In this document: positions 4,542 through 6,891 of the stretch, in pieces | Position numbering within the stretch: the first letter of the stretch is position 1 | Layout: every line of letters starts with the position of its first letter | Translations under genes and position numbers: made by a program | Notes under the pieces: model-generated | Database searches by the model: none | What the model saw: the letters and a program-made list of their open reading frames with translations, nothing else | What the model was told of the DNA's origin: nothing | DNA from: Chloroflexota bacterium | GTDB taxonomy: Bacteria > Chloroflexota > Dormibacteria > Dormibacterales > Dormibacteraceae | Reading direction: 5' to 3' | Assembly: GCA_005880345.1 (NCBI GenBank) | Contig: VBGE01000330.1 | Coordinates: 1-6,891, forward strand | Length of the DNA: 6,891 nt

Positions 4542-4961
4542 CTAAAACGCCTGGCTCTGCGACTCCGCCTGCGACGCGTGCCTGCCGCGGTGCCGGCGCA
4601 TCCAGTGCCGGATCATCACGCTGCGCCTGTCGCCACCCTGGCCGCCACCGCCGCCTCCCGGGTTGAACCGCTTGGTGACGCCGCCGAGCTTGGCGCCCCA
4701 CGTCACGTACTTGCGGAAGCGCTCCTCCGCCTCGCGGGCGATGCCGATGCGCTCCCCCCGCGTCTCCTCGCGGAAGCGGGCGATGCGGCCGGCCGCCGCC
4801 CCTTCCTTCTCCTCGGGCGTCGAGCCCACGTTGATCTCCGGCAAGGCGCCGATGACCACGATCTGGTCGTCCTCGACGGCGACCTCCACCCCCGTGAACC
4901 AGCCGTCCGGGAGCCTTCCGGCAAACCAACCCTTGATCGTTCCGAGCTCTTGATCATTCAT
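4542..4961 (-). CDS. Conserved protein of unknown function with Gly-rich linker
   Basis: 139 residues from ATG 4961 to TAG 4544-4542. Residues 1-45 look like a small strand-rich domain (WFTGVEVAVEDDQIVVIGALPE). Residues 50-92 are a charged helical segment, GRIARFREETRGERIGIAREAEERFR, followed by KYVTWGA. This block closely resembles a widespread actinobacterial/chloroflexal family that carries RIxIAREAExRF then VSWGA and ends in a ribbon-helix-helix-like domain (recollection). Here that end is replaced by a poly-Gly linker (PGGGGGGQGG, 101-110) and a short basic/polar tail, with no recognisable DNA-binding domain. No Shine-Dalgarno precedes the ATG; the upstream AT-rich TAATTATG suggests a leaderless start. 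It is convergent with the methyltransferase, with 43 nt between stops. The function is unknown; a regulatory or antitoxin-like role would be speculation. Confidence 0.75.
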   Translation of the reverse strand: MNDQELGTIKGWFAGRLPDGWFTGVEVAVEDDQIVVIGALPEINVGSTPEEKEGAAAGRIARFREETRGERIGIAREAEERFRKYVTWGAKLGGVTKRFNPGGGGGGQGGDRRSVMIRHWMRRHRGRHASQAESQSQAF

Positions 4962-5042
4962 GTATTACATAATTACACCGTTAAAGATCCAACGTCAAGG
5001 GGAAGAGAGCTGTTCGATGACCTCGCGTAAGCTGCGATTCAC
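4962..5042. promoter_or_regulatory. Divergent intergenic region between the unknown protein and the ABC exporter
   Basis: 81 nt. The 4962-4985 part is markedly AT-rich for this window (ATTACATAATTACA, then GTTAAAGA) and can supply -10-like elements both ways, close to the ATG at 4961. The 4996-5009 part has a strong purine-rich Shine-Dalgarno-like AAGGGGAAGAGAG. It is placed to serve an ATG at 5017, whose 11-codon frame ends at TGA 5050-5052, overlapping the exporter start at 5043. Confidence 0.4.
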
Positions 5043-5306
5043 ATGGGGATGATGCCACCGGGCTCGCACGGGCCCGTGATCTGGTGGGGCGGATGGGGGC
5101 GCGGCCGGCGCAACCCGGAAAGTGGGCCGGCGAACAGCGGCCTGACCGGCGACCCGACCCTGGAGCCGCCGCAGCAGCCCGAAAGCCCCAAAGACCTGCG
5201 CGGCCGCTGGGAGAACCTGAAGCAGTCGGTCACCAGCACGACCGCCGCCCTGCCGCAGGTGCTGCGCCTGGTGTGGGAGGCCAGCCGCCCGATCACGATC
5301 GGCCTT
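5043..5306 (+). pseudogene. N-terminal segment of the ABC exporter, out of frame with the rest
   Basis: From ATG 5043 this frame gives a Gly/Trp/Pro-rich cytosolic leader (MGMMPPGSHGPVIWWGGWG), a Pro-rich stretch (LEPPQQPESP), then a helix-forming segment WENLKQSV and LPQVLRLVWEASRPITIGL. The last part is the usual approach to transmembrane helix 1 of exporter-type ABC half-transporters. At about 5302 the homology jumps to another frame, so this segment and the feature starting at 5302 are one gene. The remainder of this frame beyond 5306 is Arg/Gln/Pro-rich and not family-like. Confidence 0.6.
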
Positions 5307-6891
5307 TTCCGGCATCGACATCAACAAGCACCACCTGGCCGACAGGGTGGCGTTCTCCACCCTGGGCGTGCCGTGGCTGCCGGGCCCGACCTTGACCGCG
5401 GTCCAGATGATCGTTCTGCTGGCCGGGCTGCAGCTCGTCATCTTCGCCGTCAGCGCGCTCCTGAACACCCTGCGCAACATCAGCCAGCAGCTGCTCCAGA
5501 ACTCGGTCTCCATGCGCATCCAGCTGATGGTCATGGAGAAGGCCGCGTCGCTCGACCTTCAGTTCTATGAGGACCCCGCGTCCTACGACCTGCTGCGCCG
5601 TGCGCAGAACGACTCGGTCAACCGGCCGGTGCTGATGATCGCCACCGCGTTCGGCCTCCTCCAGACGCTACTGACGCTGGTCACGATGATCGCTCTGCTG
5701 TTCGGGGTCAGCTGGATCCTGGCCGTCGTGGTGATCCTCTCGCCGATCCCCGCCTTCATCGCCGACACGCGATACGGCTGGCGTGGCTACAACATCGCGC
5801 GCTGGGGCTCGCGCCTGCTGCGCCGCATGACATACATGGTCAACCTCGTCACCACCGACGCCTTCGCCAAGGAAGTCAAGCTCTTCGGGCTCGGCCAGTA
5901 CTTCATCGAGCGCTACAGCCTGATCGCCAGGGCGTTCTACGACAGCCAGAGGTCGCAGGTGGTCCGGCGTTACATGACCGGGTTCGCGCTCGGCAACCTC
6001 AGCACGATCGTCACCTCAGCCACATACCTCTACATCGCGCTGCAGGCGATCGCCGGGCGGCTTTCCCTGGGCAGCCTGACCGCCTACACGCAGGCGGCGA
6101 TCCAGGTGCAGAACTCCATCCAGAGCGTGCTCGGAGGCTTCTCCGGGATGTACGAGCACAACCTCTACCTGAACAACCTGGTCGAGCTGATGGCCAAGGA
6201 GCCATCGATGCCTGTCTCCGGGACGCCGAAGCCGGTGCCCCAGCCGCTGCGCGGCGAGATCACCTTCGAGCACGTCACGTTTGCGTACCCGGGCGCCGAA
6301 AGCCCCGCCCTGACCGACCTTTCGTTCACGGTCGCGGCGGGGGAGACGCTCGCCGTGGTCGGGCGCAACGGCGCCGGCAAGACCACTCTGTTCAAGCTCA
6401 TCTGCCGGCTGTACGACCCGATCGAGGGCCGCATCCTGATCGACGGGATCGACATCCGCGAGTTCGAGCCGGTCGAGATTCGCCGCCAGATCGGAGCCAT
6501 GTTCCAGGACTACGTCGACTACCAGGCCACGGCGGCGGAGAACATAGGCCTCGGCAACGTGCCCGCGATCACGGACCGCGACGCGATCGTCAGCGCGAGT
6601 CAACAGGCGGGTTCGGACGAGCTCATCGCGAAGCTGCCGGCGGGCTACGACACCGCCCTGGGCAAGTGGTTCGACGCCGGCGTCAACCTTTCCGGCGGCG
6701 AGTGGCAGAAGGTCGCTCTCGCGCGCGCGTTCATGCGCGAGGACGCGCGGATCCTCTTGCTCGACGAGCCGACCTCGGCTCTGGACGCGCAGGCGGAGTA
6801 CGACCTGTTCGAGCGCCTGCGCTCGCTGACCCGCGGCCGGACCGCGGTCTACATATCGCACCGTTTCTCGACCGTGCGCCGGGCGGACCGC
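5302..6891 (+). CDS. ABC exporter, permease plus ATPase (3' end outside the window)
   Basis: The frame is open from 5221 to the window edge; family-like sequence begins near FSGIDINKHH (5305). A permease region spans about 5390-6190, with helices such as MIVLLAGLQLVIFAVSALL, LLQTLLTLVTMIALLFGVSW and ILAVVVILSPIPAFIA, and a conserved cytosolic stretch FAKEVKLFGLGQYF. The ATPase follows: Walker A GRNGAGKTT (6361-6387), Q-loop FQDY (about 6502-6513), signature LSGGEWQ (6688-6708), Walker B ILLLDEP with the D-loop SALD (6751-6786), and the H-loop His (6859-6861). It is a B-type half-transporter that would dimerise and export a drug, lipid or peptide; the substrate is unknown. The first transmembrane helix appears absent and the frame differs from the N-terminal segment, pointing to a deletion at about 5302. 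Within this frame the earliest plausible starts are GTG 5347 and ATG 5407, which would omit the leader. About 40-60 C-terminal residues are expected beyond the edge. Confidence 0.85.

Overview
This is a GC-rich bacterial stretch that looks like a soil or sediment lineage near the Chloroflexota, Dormibacterota or Actinomycetota. That placement is inference from base composition, protein style, and upstream genes that mostly lack Shine-Dalgarno sites behind short AT-rich promoter islands. There is no phage, transposase, CRISPR, rRNA or tRNA. The genes are mostly complete at family level, but several carry apparent internal deletions.

Layout. Bases 1-192 hold the 3' end of an unrecognised plus-strand gene, followed by a structured repeat (199-289). 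On the minus strand come a secreted beta-rich protein (284-892) and an iron-containing alcohol dehydrogenase/maleylacetate reductase-like gene with a broken 3' third (940-1877). Divergent from it is a phospholipase/carboxylesterase-type hydrolase (from 1899), cut off near 2384. It meets, tail to tail, a minus-strand 3-hydroxyisobutyrate dehydrogenase/GLYR-like reductase (start 3260) that has lost its own stop codon. The reductase is the second gene of a tight operon whose first gene (3260-3586) is a ferritin-like protein of the encapsulated-ferritin (EncFtn) family.

Divergent from EncFtn is a small GlsB/YeaQ/YmgE-type membrane protein (3623-3886). After it come a second copy of the structured repeat (3893-3960), a class I SAM-dependent methyltransferase (3968-4498) whose last codons lie in a palindromic G-rich repeat, a minus-strand conserved protein of unknown function (4542-4961), and a multidrug/peptide-type ABC exporter (from 5043 off the window edge) that seems to have lost its first transmembrane helix.

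How the genes work together. The reductase, Fe-ADH-like enzyme and esterase would suit aldehyde, quinone or ring-cleavage-product metabolism. EncFtn oxidises and sequesters iron, normally inside an encapsulin shell. The most interesting points are the shell-less, tag-less EncFtn coupled to a reductase; two near-identical repeats sitting exactly 6 nt after stop codons; G-quadruplex-capable repeats that supply the C-termini and stop codons of two genes; and three deletion-like lesions within about 4.3 kb, which are either real decay or assembly error.
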